A stretch of DNA of 7,904 bases from NCBI GenBank assembly GCA_017629415.1, contig JAGBXG010000402.1, forward strand, positions 1 through 7,904, given 5' to 3'. Of the stretch, positions 6,415 to 7,904 are shown in pieces (the first letter of the stretch is position 1; each line of letters opens with the position of its first letter). The notes beneath the pieces were generated by a model. The model searched no databases and was not told the DNA's origin. It was given only the letters and a program-made list of their open reading frames with translations. The stretch is from Pseudomonadota bacterium. Its GTDB lineage: Bacteria > Myxococcota > Bradymonadia > UBA4248. Made by a program: the position numbers and the translations under genes.

Positions 6415-7647
6415 TTATTTCTTTTTTCTTTTGGGGGTCGGCTTATATTGTGAAAGTTCTAATCCTGTGCATGCTTTCTGAAATCCTAATAAATCATAAG
6501 TAATCGTTTCGCCAGTTGTTGGCACTTCAATGGTAACACTATAAGAGGATAGAAATTTAGAAAGTAATTTTTTTTCAGAATTGAGAAATATCTTCGCCAA
6601 TGAATCTGTGCTGCCTGAAAACGATATCGTCATAATCGGTTCATCATTGAATTTTAATCGGATGCGTTTACTTCTGAAGAAATCAATATGTGCCCATTGA
6701 ACGCCGTCTGATATCAGCATGATTTCAGGAGTTTTGTTGTTTTTCTGTCGAATGACCATGACAGGTTGTTCTTTTTCTTTTAAGCTTAACTTAGATGTAA
6801 CTTCATCTAAGGTTACGCCCGAGCAATATCGTACCACAGTCCCATCGAATGTATTGACCTTTTCTTCATAATGCCAGAGTTCCTGACTGACATTATCCAT
6901 TTGGGCAATACATGTTCCCAATTGCTTGATATCGTATTCAAAAGTATTGATAATTTGATCGTCCGACGTGAGTGTCATTATTTTTAAATTTTTGTGCTGA
7001 GATAATTTCTGATACTGTTCCTCTGTGATATGCAATAGAACTGAATCCTTCTTCTTCTTCTCAAATTTAATATTTTCGGGTTCCAAGTCATCAAATTGCA
7101 TGCTTATTTTATCTGTCGTTGCCGCAATAGGATGGTGAAACATGATAATCATGGGAGCGATAGCTCTGTCACGGAAAATATTTATGTTAGGGTTGTCAGA
7201 AAAACTGTGTATCTCATGAAAATTACTGAGAGTACCCCAGCAAAGTCCTCGCGGAAACGAACGATCTGGAGATTCAAAATGCCAATTTTCTATTTCTTTG
7301 AGTCGATTATCTATAAATTCTTTGGCTTTTGAAAAATTTGTATAATTTTGTATATTGTTAATCTCCTGTTTTGTAAAATGCTTTTGATATTTATCAAGCC
7401 TTGTTTTGATGTCGTTTTTTTCTTTTTCAGTCATGCCAAACACGGTTTTAACAGCAGGCTGTGGTTTAACAGGTTCCGGCTGTTCTACAGCAACTTCTGT
7501 TTTGGCGTTTTCCAAAACTTTATCTTGAACGGGGGCAGGTTCCTGTTTTGAACACCCCAATATAAAACTGATGATAAAGCAGAATATGACGAACATTCTG
7601 CTTTCGTGGTTTGAATGATGATGAATTCTATATAATTTATGGCTCAT
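6415..7647 (-). CDS. Putative lipoprotein, 410 residues, with a duplicated C-terminal module
   Basis: The ATG at 7645-7647 has an AGGA site seven bases upstream. A long polar, His-rich N-region is followed by a hydrophobic segment (about 18-31) and the lipobox ILGC with Cys32, so the mature protein should be lipid-anchored to the cell envelope. A Pro/Glu/Val-rich linker follows (about 36-68), then a charged helical part (about 72-125). Two beta-rich segments (about 180-250 and 327-397) look like diverged copies. Each has an (I)x(M/L)xFxD start, a central leucine-rich stretch, and a threonine-rich strand pair ending in a D(I/L)xxxxxxC-type motif. The second, with its upstream PVMVIRQKN strand (295-303), resembles domains of the type VI accessory protein VasI/TagO. 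I judge this by eye only, and no type VI genes are visible. The tail is strongly basic (KRKKK). The gene is AT-richer than gmd and the TPR operon. Function unknown. Confidence 0.85.
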   Translation of the reverse strand: MSHKLYRIHHHSNHESRMFVIFCFIISFILGCSKQEPAPVQDKVLENAKTEVAVEQPEPVKPQPAVKTVFGMTEKEKNDIKTRLDKYQKHFTKQEINNIQNYTNFSKAKEFIDNRLKEIENWHFESPDRSFPRGLCWGTLSNFHEIHSFSDNPNINIFRDRAIAPMIIMFHHPIAATTDKISMQFDDLEPENIKFEKKKKDSVLLHITEEQYQKLSQHKNLKIMTLTSDDQIINTFEYDIKQLGTCIAQMDNVSQELWHYEEKVNTFDGTVVRYCSGVTLDEVTSKLSLKEKEQPVMVIRQKNNKTPEIMLISDGVQWAHIDFFRSKRIRLKFNDEPIMTISFSGSTDSLAKIFLNSEKKLLSKFLSSYSVTIEVPTTGETITYDLLGFQKACTGLELSQYKPTPKRKKK

Positions 7648-7659
7648 AACAGCTTCCTA

Positions 7660-7887
7660 TCAATTCAAATACTGATGGATGACTTTTTTGCTCTCGTCTG
7701 CCTCACGAAAAGCCCAAAATTTGCAGGATTCCAAAGGGGCTTGAGCCCCTTTGGCAGGATTCCAAAGGGCAGCGCCCTTGGTGGGGTCCGGGGCGAAGCC
7801 CCTTTTTGCGCGACAGAATGGCGCGCTTTCTTCGTCAGCTGCGTCATTCCAGTCGGTCACGTGCGCCAGCACGCTCCCTCCTTTCAT
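7660..7887 (-). CDS. Doubtful 75-codon frame running through a GC-rich repeat
   Basis: The frame opens at an ATG (7885-7887) with no clear Shine-Dalgarno. A GTG at codon 6 has a better AAAGGAGG site just before it. The frame ends with TGA 12 bases before the lipoprotein ATG, a spacing that would suit translational coupling. Most of the predicted protein is a literal translation of the intergenic repeat, including the twice-occurring pattern LWNPAKG / PLES from the 16-bp direct repeat. A second overlapping minus-strand frame (7665-7847) is also open, which points to repeat composition and not coding constraint. It is most likely not a gene, but it is listed because of its position. Confidence 0.2.
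   Translation of the reverse strand: MKGGSVLAHVTDWNDAADEESAPFCRAKRGFAPDPTKGAALWNPAKGAQAPLESCKFWAFREADESKKVIHQYLN
7723..7807. repeat. GC-rich repeat cluster: 16-bp direct repeat and three hairpins
   Basis: GCAGGATTCCAAAGGG occurs at 7723-7738 and again at 7754-7769. The first copy opens a perfect 10-bp hairpin, CCAAAGGGGC/GCCCCTTTGG (7731-7740 with 7745-7754, loop TTGA). The second opens CCAAAGGGC/GCCCTTGG (7762-7770 with 7774-7781) with one bulged A. A third hairpin, GGGGC/GCCCC (7790-7794 with 7798-7802, loop GAA), is followed on the plus strand by five T residues (7803-7807), which would work as a Rho-independent terminator for plus-strand transcripts. Repeats of this style, with alternating purine-rich and CCCTTTGG arms, are familiar from intergenic spaces of several bacterial groups. 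I recall the style but cannot name the family. Confidence 0.65.
7808..7873. repeat. Further hairpins extending the repeat cluster
   Basis: GCGCG (7808-7812) pairs with CGCGC (7822-7826) around a nine-base loop, and CGTGC (7860-7864) pairs with GCACG (7869-7873) around GCCA. Together with 7723-7807 they form a composite structured block that probably continues past the right edge. No gene start other than the doubtful 75-codon frame can be supported here. Confidence 0.35.
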
Positions 7888-7904
7888 GCCTTGCTTTCTC
7901 GAAA

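Noticed and set aside
7665..7847. Minus-strand 60-codon frame in the right-hand repeat cluster
   Set aside because: It is a repeat translation with Pro/Lys/Arg bias, and it overlaps the other open frame in the same direction. Openness in two frames reflects the repeat composition.

Overview
The window reads as a stretch of a Gram-negative bacterial chromosome. The evidence is a partial GDP-mannose 4,6-dehydratase gene, which belongs to surface-polysaccharide sugar supply, and a lipoprotein gene with a lipobox. All well-supported genes lie on the minus strand, so the window is transcribed from right to left. The membrane-anchored TPR protein resembles a family I recall mainly from Deltaproteobacteria and Myxococcota, and the GC-rich intergenic hairpin repeats fit such a genome. 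This taxonomic placement is a weak inference.

Layout from left to right: (1) 1-714 holds the N-terminal 238 codons of gmd, which runs off the left edge. (2) 715-1023 is non-coding and contains several GC-rich hairpins. (3) 1024-1824 and 1845-5927 form a two-gene operon transcribed from the right. The first gene encodes a 1360-residue, apparently cytoplasmic TPR protein. Twenty bases later comes a 266-residue TPR-like protein with an N-terminal membrane anchor. (4) 5928-6414 is a non-coding region. It has an AT-rich part with two strong inverted repeats built on TGTATA half-sites (6111-6132 and 6157-6183), followed by GC-rich hairpins. (5) 6415-7647 encodes a 410-residue lipoprotein of unknown function, visibly AT-richer than gmd and the TPR operon. 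Its C-terminal half seems to contain two diverged copies of one beta-rich module. (6) 7648-7904 is a GC-rich repeat cluster with a 16-bp direct repeat and several hairpins. A doubtful 75-codon frame runs through it and stops 12 bases before the lipoprotein start.

The clearest non-genic signal is a family of hairpins that share the frame GCTATG...CATAC(G/A)C. Four copies occur, at 841-864, 954-981 (opposite strand), 6294-6318 and 6327-6360. The inner stem changes in a compensated way while a bulged C on the 3' arm is kept. The clearest protein-level observations are the large TPR plus anchored TPR pair, which may be a scaffold or assembly module, and the duplicated domain in the lipoprotein. 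Apart from gmd, no gene could be given a specific biochemical function.
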